Below are positions 20,527-28,171 of a DNA stretch of 64,000 bases, in pieces. The DNA lies in assembly GCF_008365405.1 (NCBI RefSeq), contig NZ_QOKV01000009.1, forward strand, positions 176,062-240,061, in the 5' to 3' direction. The notes under the pieces are model-generated. The model was not told where the DNA came from, did no database searches, and saw only the letters and a program-made list of their open reading frames with translations. The stretch comes from Azospirillum brasilense (lineage in GTDB: Bacteria; Pseudomonadota; Alphaproteobacteria; Azospirillales; Azospirillaceae). Made by a program: the position numbers and the translations under genes. Each line of letters opens with the position of its first letter. Position 1 is the stretch's first letter.

Positions 20527-21018
20527 ATGCGCTTGTCGAGCTATACGGATTATGCGCTGCGCGTGCTCATGTACCTGGCCGTGCGACAGGAGGGGCTGCC
20601 GACCATCAGCGACATCGCACAGGTGTACGGCATTTCAAAGAACCACCTGATGAAGGTCGTGCATGACCTTGGACGGGGTGGGTACGTCGAAACCGTGAGG
20701 GGCCGGAACGGTGGGCTGCGCCTGGGCCGTCCGGCCGAGCAGATCCGGATCGGTGACGTCATCCGCTACACCGAGGAGGACATGGCCATTGTCGACTGCA
20801 TGGGCGCGCTGCAGGCCTCGCCCATCTGCCGGCTGAGTCCGGCCTGCAACCTGCGCACCGCCTTGCACGAGGCGCTGCAGGCGTTCCTGGCTGTCCTTGA
20901 CGACTACACTCTGGCCGACATCGTCCGCCATCGCCGCAGCATGGCGTCTCTGCTCGGCCTGCCGCAGCCGCCCCTCCCCCATACCGCGGCACGGGGGGAG
21001 GCGGAGCCGGAGTCCTGA
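20527..21018 (+). CDS. nsrR: Rrf2-family NO-sensing repressor, NsrR-like
   Basis: A 163-residue Rrf2 regulator with an N-terminal winged helix (MRLSSYTDYALRVLMYLAV, then ISDIAQVYGISKNHLMKVV) and three cysteines at 91, 101 and 107 (CMGALQASPICRLSPAC) that would hold an Fe-S cluster. The YTDYALRVL start, the GGLRLG wing and the three-cysteine pattern match NsrR, which loses DNA binding when NO attacks its cluster. It is divergent from aox and convergent with hmp (14-bp gap), both classic or plausible NsrR targets. An in-frame ATG at 20509 would add six residues. Confidence 0.88.
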   Translation: MRLSSYTDYALRVLMYLAVRQEGLPTISDIAQVYGISKNHLMKVVHDLGRGGYVETVRGRNGGLRLGRPAEQIRIGDVIRYTEEDMAIVDCMGALQASPICRLSPACNLRTALHEALQAFLAVLDDYTLADIVRHRRSMASLLGLPQPPLPHTAARGEAEPES

Positions 21019-21032
21019 CCGGGAGAGGCCGC

Positions 21033-22238
21033 TCAAGCGGCCTCGAGATCCTCCGCGGGTCCGAAGAATTCGTAATGCACCCGGGGGCGTGGCACGCCGG
21101 CGCGGTCAAGGCCGCCGACGAAGGCCTTCAGGAAGGGCTTCGGGCCGCACAGATAGAAATCGGCGTCTTGGAACGGCGTGTTCGTCCGCAGCCAATCGAT
21201 CGTGATGAAGCCGGCTGCGTCATGGGAGACGCCCAACCGATCCCCAGGCAGCGGATCGCTGTAGAAGGTTGACGCCGTGATGCCGGCCCGTGACGCCGAC
21301 AGTTCGCGGATATGCCGGTCCATCGCATGGGTGGCGCTGTTCATGGTGCCATGGACGTAATGCGCTTCCATCGCGGTCGGAGCGGTGGCGATCGCCTCGA
21401 GCATGCTCACCATGGGCGTCAGCCCGACGCCGCCGCTCAGCAGGACGACCGGCCGTTCCGGCTGTTCGGGCAGGAAGAAGTCGCCGGCGGGCGGGGACAC
21501 CTTCAGCGCGGTTCCTTCCCGGGCATGGTCGTGCAGCCAATTGGAACCGGCGCCGCGGGGCTCTCGCTTCACGGAGATGCGATAGCCGAGGGTGTCAGGA
21601 CCGGCGGAGATGCTGTAGTTCCGGCGCAGCGGCGCACGTCCCGGCACGGGAAGAAGGAATGTCAGATATTGCCCAGGCCGGTGCCGGATCACCGGGCCGC
21701 CGTCGCTCGGCGACAAATGGAAGGAGGTGATCGTCTCGCTTTCCCTGACCCGCCGTGTGACGACGAAGTCCCGCCAGCCGCTCCACCCTCCGCTCTCATT
21801 GGCAAGGGCGTCGTAGATCCGCCCCTCCCGTCCCATCAGGATGTGGGCCAGATGCCAATACGCTTCTCCCCACGCATCCAGCACCTCCTCCGTCGCGGCG
21901 GTGCCCAGCACCTCGCGGATCGCTCCGAGGAGGGCGGCTGCGACATGAGGATAATGCTCCGGAAGGATCTGCAGCCCGACGTGCTTTTGCGCGATGCGCT
22001 CGACCATGGGCGTCAAGGCGCCGAGATTGTCGATGTTGCGGGCATAGGCGAGGATGGCATTGGCGAGCGCCTTGGTTTGCGCGCCTTCCTCGCCTTGATG
22101 CGACTGGTTGAACAGCGCGGCGACCTCAGGGTCGCGAAACAGGATTTGATACATCGTCCGTGTAACGACAGTGCCATGCTCGGCGAGGGCGGGAACGGTG
22201 GCCTTGACGATGGCGACGGTCTGCTGAGTGAGAGGCAT
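21033..22238 (-). CDS. hmp: Flavohaemoglobin, nitric oxide dioxygenase
   Basis: A 401-residue flavohaemoglobin: globin domain (1-140) with Tyr30 (B10), Gln54 (E11) and proximal His86, then FAD-binding (RHRPGQYLTF, RRNYSIS) and NAD-binding domains (LLSGGVGLTPM, FYLCGPKPF). It converts NO and O2 to nitrate in the cytoplasm using NADH. Residue spacing matches E. coli Hmp (Tyr29, Gln53, His85) nearly exactly. The gene ends 14 bp from nsrR, and a perfect 21-bp palindrome plus an AAGATGC half-site lie upstream of its start, so NsrR control is likely. Confidence 0.96.
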   Translation of the reverse strand: MPLTQQTVAIVKATVPALAEHGTVVTRTMYQILFRDPEVAALFNQSHQGEEGAQTKALANAILAYARNIDNLGALTPMVERIAQKHVGLQILPEHYPHVAAALLGAIREVLGTAATEEVLDAWGEAYWHLAHILMGREGRIYDALANESGGWSGWRDFVVTRRVRESETITSFHLSPSDGGPVIRHRPGQYLTFLLPVPGRAPLRRNYSISAGPDTLGYRISVKREPRGAGSNWLHDHAREGTALKVSPPAGDFFLPEQPERPVVLLSGGVGLTPMVSMLEAIATAPTAMEAHYVHGTMNSATHAMDRHIRELSASRAGITASTFYSDPLPGDRLGVSHDAAGFITIDWLRTNTPFQDADFYLCGPKPFLKAFVGGLDRAGVPRPRVHYEFFGPAEDLEAA

Positions 22239-22316
22239 TGGCGAATGGGCTCCTGGGTTGGCGGGGGCAATTGTCCCGCTCGAATTGTGGCGGCGAGGAG
22301 GTTCGCGCCAGATTAA

Positions 22317-22337
22317 ACATTCATCTTAGATGAATGT
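22317..22337. promoter_or_regulatory. Candidate NsrR operator upstream of hmp (perfect palindrome)
   Basis: Two perfect 10-bp arms, ACATTCATCT and AGATGAATGT, flank a single T. The site lies 79 bp upstream of the hmp start in an AT-rich pocket. The 10-1-10 geometry and the AT-rich arms suit a dimeric Rrf2 regulator. Confidence 0.65.
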
Positions 22338-22350
22338 ATTGGCGCCGTTT

Positions 22351-22373
22351 AAGATGCAACAAAAATATATGTT
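22351..22373. promoter_or_regulatory. Secondary AAGATGC half-site in the hmp promoter
   Basis: AAGATGCAACA followed by an AT-rich stretch ending ATGTTTT resembles the left arm of the aox site. It may be a second, weaker NsrR site or part of the promoter. Confidence 0.35.
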
Positions 22374-22510
22374 TTAGCGTCGGAATTCCGCTCACCCGGG
22401 GGGAGCCGGCTCCACTGGCGTAGCGCCTCCCCGACGGTGCATCGGCGCGCGCTGCTGACCTTCCGGTCATCTCGGTGAGGGCATCGGATTCCGATGAACC
22501 CGGAGAGAAA

Positions 22511-23428
22511 TCACGCCGGGCCGGTTTGGCGCGCACCGTTGGCCTCGAGCGCGGCAATCCGCGCAAAGGCGAAGTCGATGAACAGCCGGACGCGCAAGGG
22601 CGCGTGACGCGCGAAGGCGTGCAGCGCCTGAACCGGCACGCCGGGCAGTGGCGCCTCCGCCAGCACCACCTTCAGCTTCCCCGTCTCCAGCTCATCCTGC
22701 ACCGCCACGCGCATGACCTGTGCGATGCCGACGCCGGCCAGCGCCGCGCCGCGGAGGCCCGCGCTGCTGTCGGTATCGAGCACGCTCTCTGGCAGGAAGG
22801 AGCTTCCGTCGGCGAAGGTGATCGGAAAGGCGCGGCCGGCGACCGTGTAGCGGACATGAGTGTGCGTGCGGAGCGCCGCGACGGTCCGCGGGACGCCGCG
22901 TGCCGCCAGATAGGCTGGAGAGGCAACGAGGACCATCGGTAACGCCCCCAACCGCCGCGAGATCAATTCGGTGTCGGCAAGGACGCCGGCGCGCAATGCG
23001 ACGTCATAGCCTTCGCGGATCAGGTCGACATGCCGGTCCGTCAGACTGACGTCGAGCTTCAGCCCAGGATTTCGTCCGAGAACCTCGCGTGCCAGCGGTT
23101 CCATCAGAGCCGCGCCGAGATCGGCAGGCATCGTCACGCGCAGCAGGCCCTGGGCGGTGCGTCCAGGCTGGAGAATGTCCCCAGCGTCTTCGATGGCACT
23201 CAGAAGCGGCGCAACTCGTTCCGCGTAGGCGGCAGCCTCGGCGGTCAGTGCGAGGTTGCGAGTGGAGCGATGGAACAGCCGTGCGCCGAACTGCCGCTCC
23301 AGTCTGGCAACACTCTTCGAAACGGCCGACGGGGTGGTGCCGAGCCGGCGGGCGGCACCGGTGAAGGATCCGGTTTCCGCTGTGCGCAGGAAGGCCAGCA
23401 AGTCGTGGGTGCGGTCGGGAACGGGCAT
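22511..23428 (-). CDS. LysR-family transcriptional regulator
   Basis: A 305-residue LysR regulator with helix-turn-helix LLAFLRTAETGSFTGAARRL (about residues 8-27) and a LysR effector domain. The start at MPVPDRT is chosen because the upstream 11 residues in frame are Ser/Cys-rich and not family-like. It is divergent from the short-chain dehydrogenase at 23526 across a 97-bp gap and probably controls it, the same LysR-dehydrogenase arrangement as at 18.1-19.5 kb where the dehydrogenase is broken. Confidence 0.9.
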   Translation of the reverse strand: MPVPDRTHDLLAFLRTAETGSFTGAARRLGTTPSAVSKSVARLERQFGARLFHRSTRNLALTAEAAAYAERVAPLLSAIEDAGDILQPGRTAQGLLRVTMPADLGAALMEPLAREVLGRNPGLKLDVSLTDRHVDLIREGYDVALRAGVLADTELISRRLGALPMVLVASPAYLAARGVPRTVAALRTHTHVRYTVAGRAFPITFADGSSFLPESVLDTDSSAGLRGAALAGVGIAQVMRVAVQDELETGKLKVVLAEAPLPGVPVQALHAFARHAPLRVRLFIDFAFARIAALEANGARQTGPA

Positions 23429-23525
23429 TCGAGACGATCCGGAACAGGTGCTTGTCCGCACACGAGACTAATTCCAGCCAGCCGCGGCGGCCAGATACCC
23501 GGTGTTCTTCATAGTGGAGGGTTCC

Positions 23526-24275
23526 ATGGGTAAGCTTGCAGGCAAAATCGCCGTCGTCACCGGCGGCAACAGCGGCATCGGCCTCGCCGCAGCCACGATC
23601 TTCGCGGCCGAAGGTGCCAGAGTCGTGATTACCGGCCGCCGTAGGGAGGCTGTGGAGCGGGCCGCCGCCACGCTCGGGCAGGACGCGGTCGGTCTGGTCG
23701 GCGACGTGGCCGATCTCGCCGCGCATGACCGGCTGGTCTCGGTGGTGCGGGAGAGGTTCGGCGCGATCGACATCTACATGGCCAACGCCGGCGTCAACGT
23801 CATCGCACCTTCGGCGGCGGTGACGGAAGCGGACTATGATGCCCAGTTCACCACCAACACGCGCGGCGTGTTCTTCGGGGTCACCAAGGCGCTGCCCCTG
23901 ATGCGCGACGGTGGAGCCATCATCCTGACCGGCTCGATCGCGAGCGGGAAGGCGCTGGACGGGCATGCGGTCTATGCCGGCAGCAAGGCGGCGCTGGGCG
24001 CCTTCGCGCGGAGTTGGGCGCTTGAACTCCGCAACCGGCGCATCCGTGTCAATGTGCTGAGCCCCGGTCCCGTGGACACGCCGATTCTGGACAAGCTCGG
24101 CATACAGCCGGACGACCGGCCATCCTTCGAGCAGGATCTGGCGCGATCGATTCCGCTTGGCCGCCTCGGGCGTCCTGAGGAACTGGCGCGGGCCGCCCTG
24201 TTCCTCGCCAGCGACGACGGCGGCTTCGTGACCGGCATCGACTTGCGCGTCGACGGCGGGATGACGCTGCTTTAG
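23526..24275 (+). CDS. Short-chain dehydrogenase/reductase
   Basis: A 249-residue classical short-chain dehydrogenase: cofactor motif TGGNSGIG near residues 14-21, a GRR segment after the second strand that suggests NADP preference, NAG near 88, catalytic Ser in TGSIAS and Tyr-x-x-x-Lys in YAGSK, and C-terminal GIDLRVDGGM. The substrate is unknown. GGAGGG lies a few bases before the ATG at 23526. The divergent LysR gene is the likely regulator. Confidence 0.92.
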   Translation: MGKLAGKIAVVTGGNSGIGLAAATIFAAEGARVVITGRRREAVERAAATLGQDAVGLVGDVADLAAHDRLVSVVRERFGAIDIYMANAGVNVIAPSAAVTEADYDAQFTTNTRGVFFGVTKALPLMRDGGAIILTGSIASGKALDGHAVYAGSKAALGAFARSWALELRNRRIRVNVLSPGPVDTPILDKLGIQPDDRPSFEQDLARSIPLGRLGRPEELARAALFLASDDGGFVTGIDLRVDGGMTLL

Positions 24276-24331
24276 GACCGGCTGCCGAATGGGCTCGTGT
24301 GAGGCGGTGGTGTGCCGCCCCGGATTTGTGG

Positions 24332-24451
24332 TCAGGTCCATGGCGGAGCGTTCATGGTGGCGACGACGTTCCAGCCGCGGGCGGCGAACAGACGGGCGGT
24401 CGCTTCGCCGAAGCCCCTCGAACAGCCGGTGATGAACACGGTGCGGGTCAT
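24332..24451 (-). pseudogene. N-terminal fragment of a short-chain dehydrogenase
   Basis: A 39-codon frame begins MTRTVFITGCSRGFGEATAR and runs through FAARGWNVVATM before an early stop. This is exactly the Rossmann N-terminus (TGxxxGxG) of a short-chain dehydrogenase cut after the second beta strand; nothing downstream continues it. It is probably the residue of a deleted gene. The family flavour (GWNVVATM) matches the same dehydrogenase group as the internal fragment at 19241-19489, although the two pieces lie 5 kb apart and on opposite strands. Confidence 0.65.
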
Positions 24452-24515
24452 GGGGTTCTCCCTCGTCGGGAGCGCCCGCTGTCGGGGCGCTCCGTTGGGT
24501 CCGTTCGGCCAGCCG

Positions 24516-24962
24516 TCACTGCCGGTCGGGAGTGGTCAGTTCGGTTTCCGCCGTATCGACGACGAAGACCGCGAGGAGCTTGGCCGGCTGGCTGTCGCTG
24601 GCGTTGGCGCTGACATTGTGGTGGTCACCCGGCAGCTCGGTGAAATTTTCGCCGGCCTGGAAGGTTCTGACCGGGCCGCCGTTGATCTGGCTGCGCACCG
24701 CCCCCTCCAGCACGGTGGCGTAGATGAGCGCCGATTTCGCGTGGGTGTGGGACGGCGAGGAGCCGCCCGGGCCGTATTCGACCAGCACGCCCCGGATGCT
24801 CTTGCCGGGGACGTCCGGCAGTGCGTGCTCGTAGACCTGCGTGACCTTGGCGTTCCGGCTTCCCGGCAGGTCGGCCAGGGTGATGGACGTCGGCAGTGCG
24901 GCGAGGGCCAGGGCCGCGGTGGAGAGCAGGACGCGCGTCGGCGCGCCGGCATGGCGAGTCAT
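24516..24962 (-). CDS. Exported cupin-domain protein
   Basis: A 148-residue small cupin with an N-terminal signal peptide (VLLSTAALALAALPTSITLA, likely cut near residue 30). The cupin motifs are clear: SSPSHTHAKSALIYATVLEG supplies the two histidines and conserved glycine, and LPGDHHNVSANAS the second motif. It may bind a metal in the periplasm; the activity is unknown. GGAGGAT precedes the ATG. It lies 28 bp downstream of an NmrA-like gene on the same strand and is probably the last gene of that operon. Confidence 0.82.
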   Translation of the reverse strand: MTRHAGAPTRVLLSTAALALAALPTSITLADLPGSRNAKVTQVYEHALPDVPGKSIRGVLVEYGPGGSSPSHTHAKSALIYATVLEGAVRSQINGGPVRTFQAGENFTELPGDHHNVSANASDSQPAKLLAVFVVDTAETELTTPDRQ

Positions 24963-24990
24963 GGGGATCCTCCGGATGGGTGGTGCAGGA

Positions 24991-25743
24991 TCAGCGGCGC
25001 GGCGACCGGCGGAGCCAGGCGTCCAGACCGATGCGACCGATGCGGGCCTCGCCGGTTGGAACCAGGGACAGCTCCCCGACGCGACCGCCGAAGTAACGGG
25101 CCTCCGGGTCGCCGACCACCCCGCGGCCGTCGCCGACCGCCGCCATGTAGCGGCCGACGATCGCCGGGAACGGCGCGCGGTCCGGGCCGGCGATGTCGAT
25201 GACGCCGTTGCGCGGCGCATCGAGCGCCGTCTCGGCAAGTATGGCCACCACGTCGTCGGCGGCGATCGGCTGGAAGAGACCGGCGGCCAGCCGCACCGTG
25301 TCGCCGTCCGCGTGGCTGGCGGTGATCGCCCCGAGGAACTCCATGAACTGGGTGGCGCGGACGATGGAGTGGGGAATGCCGGAGGCGGCGACCAGACGTT
25401 CCTGCTCCACCTTGGCCCGGAAATAGCCGTTGTCGGGCATCCGGTCGGTGTTGACGATGGACAGGACAACATGATGCCCGACACCGGCGGCGGCCTCCGC
25501 CGCGAGCAGGTTGCGGCCGGACGTCTGGAAGAAGTCCATCACCGCCCGATCCTCGAAGGAGGGCGCGTTGGCGACGTCGATCACCACCGCAGCGGCGGCG
25601 AGGGCGTCGGCGAGGCCGGCGCCGGTGATGGTGTCGACCCCCGTGCTGGGCGACGCGGCGACCACCGCGTGGCCGCGGTCGCGCAGAAGGGCGGCGAGCT
25701 TGGAACCGATCAGACCGGTTCCGCCGATGACGACGATCTTCAT
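24991..25743 (-). CDS. NmrA/atypical SDR-family NAD(P)-binding protein
   Basis: A 250-residue atypical short-chain dehydrogenase with the N-terminal dinucleotide motif GGTGLIGSKL (residues about 7-16), VVLSIVNTDR in the central strand and FRAKVEQERL in place of the catalytic Tyr-x-x-x-Lys. Such proteins reduce quinones or act as redox sensors. It lies between the exported cupin and an alpha/beta hydrolase (28-bp gaps) in an operon facing an AraC-type regulator, so a shared role in handling a reactive or organic compound is likely but unproven. Confidence 0.85.
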   Translation of the reverse strand: MKIVVIGGTGLIGSKLAALLRDRGHAVVAASPSTGVDTITGAGLADALAAAAVVIDVANAPSFEDRAVMDFFQTSGRNLLAAEAAAGVGHHVVLSIVNTDRMPDNGYFRAKVEQERLVAASGIPHSIVRATQFMEFLGAITASHADGDTVRLAAGLFQPIAADDVVAILAETALDAPRNGVIDIAGPDRAPFPAIVGRYMAAVGDGRGVVGDPEARYFGGRVGELSLVPTGEARIGRIGLDAWLRRSPRR

Positions 25744-25771
25744 GGGATGCACCTCGGATCGGGGGCGGGCG

Positions 25772-26602
25772 TCAGCCGACGATGAAGGACAGGAGGTCGG
25801 GATTCACCACGTCGGCATGGGTCGTGCACATCCCGTGCGGGAAGCGCTCGTAGACCTTGAGCGTGCCGGCCTTGAGCAGCTTGACCGACAGCAGCGCGGA
25901 GTCGGCGATGGGCACGATCTGGTCGTCGTCGCCGTGCATGACCAGCGTCGGCACCTCGATGGCCTTGAGGTCTTCCGTGAAGTCGGTTTCCGAGAATGCC
26001 TTGACCCCGTCATACTGGGCCTTGGCGCCGCCCATCATGGCCTGCCGCCACCAGTTCCGAATGACGCCCTGCGGCACCGCCGCACCGGGCCGGTTGAAGC
26101 CGTAGAAGGGGCCGCTCGGGATGTCGAGGTAGAACTGCGCCCGGTTCGCGGCGATCTGGCGGCGGAAATCGTCGAACACCGCGATCGGCAGACCGCCGGG
26201 ATTGGCCGCGGTCTTCACCATGACAGGCGGCACCGCCCCGACGAGGACGAGCTTGGCGACGCGCCCCCGACCATGGCGGGCAACGTAACGGGTCGCCTCG
26301 CCGCCGCCGGTGGAGTGGCCGATGTGGATGGTGTCGCGCAGGTCGAGATGCTCGACGACCGCCGCGACGTCGGCCGCGTAATGGTCCATGTCGTGGCCCT
26401 CGCCGACCTGGGCGGAGCGCCCGTGGCCGCGGCGGTCATGGGCGATCACGCGATAACCTTTGTCCGCGAAGAACAGCATCTGGCTGTCCCAGTCGTCGGC
26501 GCTGAGCGGCCAGCCGTGATGGAAGACGATGGGCTGCCCGGTGCGGGATCCCCAATCCTTGTAGAAGATCGAAACGCCGTCCTTGGTGGTGATGGTGCTC
26601 AT
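25772..26602 (-). CDS. Alpha/beta hydrolase (non-haem chloroperoxidase-like)
   Basis: A 276-residue alpha/beta hydrolase of the cofactor-free haloperoxidase/esterase group: oxyanion [11 protein letters not shown], nucleophile Ser97 in GHSTGGGE, acid in [10 protein letters not shown] and His in [10 protein letters not shown]. Family members show esterase, perhydrolase or lactonase activity; 'chloroperoxidase' is a conventional label. It is cytoplasmic (no signal peptide). It is the first gene of a three-gene operon with NmrA-like and cupin genes and is divergent from a GlxA-type AraC regulator. The 183-bp gap upstream holds no clear operator. Confidence 0.9.
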   Translation of the reverse strand: MSTITTKDGVSIFYKDWGSRTGQPIVFHHGWPLSADDWDSQMLFFADKGYRVIAHDRRGHGRSAQVGEGHDMDHYAADVAAVVEHLDLRDTIHIGHSTGGGEATRYVARHGRGRVAKLVLVGAVPPVMVKTAANPGGLPIAVFDDFRRQIAANRAQFYLDIPSGPFYGFNRPGAAVPQGVIRNWWRQAMMGGAKAQYDGVKAFSETDFTEDLKAIEVPTLVMHGDDDQIVPIADSALLSVKLLKAGTLKVYERFPHGMCTTHADVVNPDLLSFIVG

Positions 26603-26785
26603 AGTTGGACTCCGGTCAAGGGAAGAGGGGGACGTCGCCCCCGGCGCGGTCCGGGCGGCCGCCGGTGGGATGGGCAGCGCGGCCAGGAAGGTTGGTCATG
26701 GAACGCTCCGTTGAGCACTGAGGTTGACCGAAGGCTATCGCGCGCCGATGATGGCGGAAAGGTCATCATTCCCGGGATTTCGGAC

Positions 26786-27769
26786 ATGGCCCGTCACGTG
26801 CGTTTCCTGGTCCATCCGGGCTTCGTGCTGCTTGATCTCGGAGGGCCGCTCGACGCCTTTTCCTTCGCCAACCGGCTGTGCGGGGAGCACTACCGGCTCT
26901 CCGTCGCGTCGATGGGCGGCGGGGCGGTGCGCAGCTCCTGCGGGCTTGAGGTCATCACCGAACCGTTGCCGGAGGTCGGCACCGACACCCCGGCGGACAC
27001 GCTGATCGTGGTCGGCGCGCCGGAACCCCCGGACGAGCCATGGGTGGACGATCTTGCGGCGGCCATCGCCGCGGCGGCGCCCCACACCCGTAGGCTTGCC
27101 AGCGTCTGCACGGGGGCCTTCATCCTCGCCGCGAGCGGCGTCCTGGATGGGCGGCTGGTGACCACCCATTGGTTCTATGCGCCGCGGCTCCAGGCGCGTT
27201 ACCCGAACCTGCGGGTGGATGGCGACCGCATCTACACCTGTGACGGCGGGGTCTGGACATCGGCGGGCATATCGGCGGGGATCGACATGACGCTCGCCCT
27301 GATCGAGGAGGATTTGGGCCGGGAGGCGGCGCGTTCCCTCGCCCGCATGCTCGTCGTCTATTACCGGCGCCCCGGCGGCCAGTACCAGTATTCCTCCCTG
27401 CTCGATTTCGATCCGGGGTCCGACCGCATCCGCCGGACGTTGAGTTTCGCGCGCGAGAACCTGGCGGCGGATCTCTCGGTGGAGCGGCTGGCCGACGTCG
27501 CGCATCTCAGCGTGCGGCAGTTCGGCCGGGCCTTCACCTCCTCCACCGGCATGACACCGGCCAAGGCCGTCGAGCGGATGCGGGTGGAAGCGGCGCGGAC
27601 GATGGTGGAGGACGGCCGGCAAACCTTCGAGGAGATCGCCCGCCTCGTCGGTTTCATCGACCCGGACCGGATGTGCCAGGGCTTCCTCCGAGTCCTCGGC
27701 CAAACCCCGCAGGAACTGCGGCGCCTGTTCCGGCAGCCGGCGCCGGACGGCTCACGCCCGGCACGGTAA
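26786..27769 (+). CDS. GlxA-family AraC-type transcriptional regulator
   Basis: A 327-residue regulator with an N-terminal DJ-1/PfpI (class I glutamine amidotransferase-like) domain (RFLVHPGFVLLDLGGPLDAF; nucleophile-elbow VCTGAFILAASG) and a C-terminal AraC helix-turn-helix domain from about residue 215 (LSVERLADVAHLSVRQFGRAF and the second motif EEIARLVGFIDPDRM). GlxA-type proteins activate catabolic or detoxification genes in response to small molecules. Being divergent from the hydrolase-NmrA-cupin operon, it probably controls it. The start at 26786 is the conserved MARHVRFLV. Confidence 0.9.
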   Translation: MARHVRFLVHPGFVLLDLGGPLDAFSFANRLCGEHYRLSVASMGGGAVRSSCGLEVITEPLPEVGTDTPADTLIVVGAPEPPDEPWVDDLAAAIAAAAPHTRRLASVCTGAFILAASGVLDGRLVTTHWFYAPRLQARYPNLRVDGDRIYTCDGGVWTSAGISAGIDMTLALIEEDLGREAARSLARMLVVYYRRPGGQYQYSSLLDFDPGSDRIRRTLSFARENLAADLSVERLADVAHLSVRQFGRAFTSSTGMTPAKAVERMRVEAARTMVEDGRQTFEEIARLVGFIDPDRMCQGFLRVLGQTPQELRRLFRQPAPDGSRPAR

Positions 27770-28170
27770 CGGCTCAGGGAGGTTGAGGCCCTGCTCAGGT
27801 TCTCCGACAGGTGCCACAGCCGCGCGGCCCGCGCGTCGTCGGTCGCCCAGGAAGGGACGCCCGCCCACCCAGTCTCCCCGGCATGAACCGTGGTGACGTC
27901 GCAATCCTCGCGGTCGCAATCCTCGCGGCCGCAATCCTCGCGGCCGCAATCCTCGTGATCGTCGCCGCCGAGGCCGTCGAACTGCGGGCTGGTCGCACAC
28001 CAGACGCTGATGGCTGCCCATTTGGCGACCGTCGTCATGCCGCGGGACGGGTCGATGCGCGGACGACCGTCCTCGTCGAGAGCGTTGAAGCCGGCGATCT
28101 CCGCTGGGGTCAGGTGGCGGCCGAGTTCGGTGAGGCGTTCGGTGAGGATCTGCCCCGGATGCACCGACAC
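27361..28170 (-). CDS. Hypothetical protein with tandem GREDC repeats, 3' end uncertain
   Basis: I do not recognise this gene. The first 70 residues (MSVHPGQILTERLTELG..., then TVAKWAAISVW) look like genuine coding sequence. A GTG start follows the matB stop after one base (TGAGGTG), so it is translationally coupled to matB. Residues 76-91 are Asp/Cys/Glu-rich repeats (GREDCGREDCDREDCD) from a 15-bp tandem array. The frame then runs 409 bp antisense into the AraC gene without a stop, where it turns into Arg-rich shadow sequence; the true end is probably near 27770 and has been lost by frameshift or recombination. Confidence 0.35.
   Translation of the reverse strand: MSVHPGQILTERLTELGRHLTPAEIAGFNALDEDGRPRIDPSRGMTTVAKWAAISVWCATSPQFDGLGGDDHEDCGREDCGREDCDREDCDVTTVHAGETGWAGVPSWATDDARAARLWHLSENLSRASTSLSRYRAGREPSGAGCRNRRRSSCGVWPRTRRKPWHIRSGSMKPTRRAISSKVCRPSSTIVRAASTRIRSTALAGVMPVEEVKARPNCRTLRCATSASRSTERSAARFSRAKLNVRRMRSDPGSKSSREEYWYWPPGRR
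27901..27960. repeat. Four-unit 15-bp tandem repeat
   Basis: Four head-to-tail units of GCAATCCTCGCGGCC (with one or a few changes in units 1 and 4). Read on the minus strand in the hypothetical gene, each unit encodes a five-residue GREDC/DREDC motif. Confidence 0.9.
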
Positions 28171-28171
28171 C

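Noticed and set aside
22483..22495. ATCGGA-T-TCCGAT inverted repeat downstream of the LysR gene
   Set aside because: The one-base centre cannot form a hairpin and there is no U-tract; not convincing as terminator, and too far from the hmp start to assign as an operator.
26602..26699. 27-codon leader-like frame upstream of the alpha/beta hydrolase
   Set aside because: Ends before the hydrolase start but shows no regulatory codon run or conserved feature; not enough to call a leader peptide.
28080..28170. HigA/Xre-like antitoxin in the start of the hypothetical gene
   Set aside because: HPGQILTERL loosely recalls HigA N-termini, but no helix-turn-helix follows and there is no toxin gene beside it.
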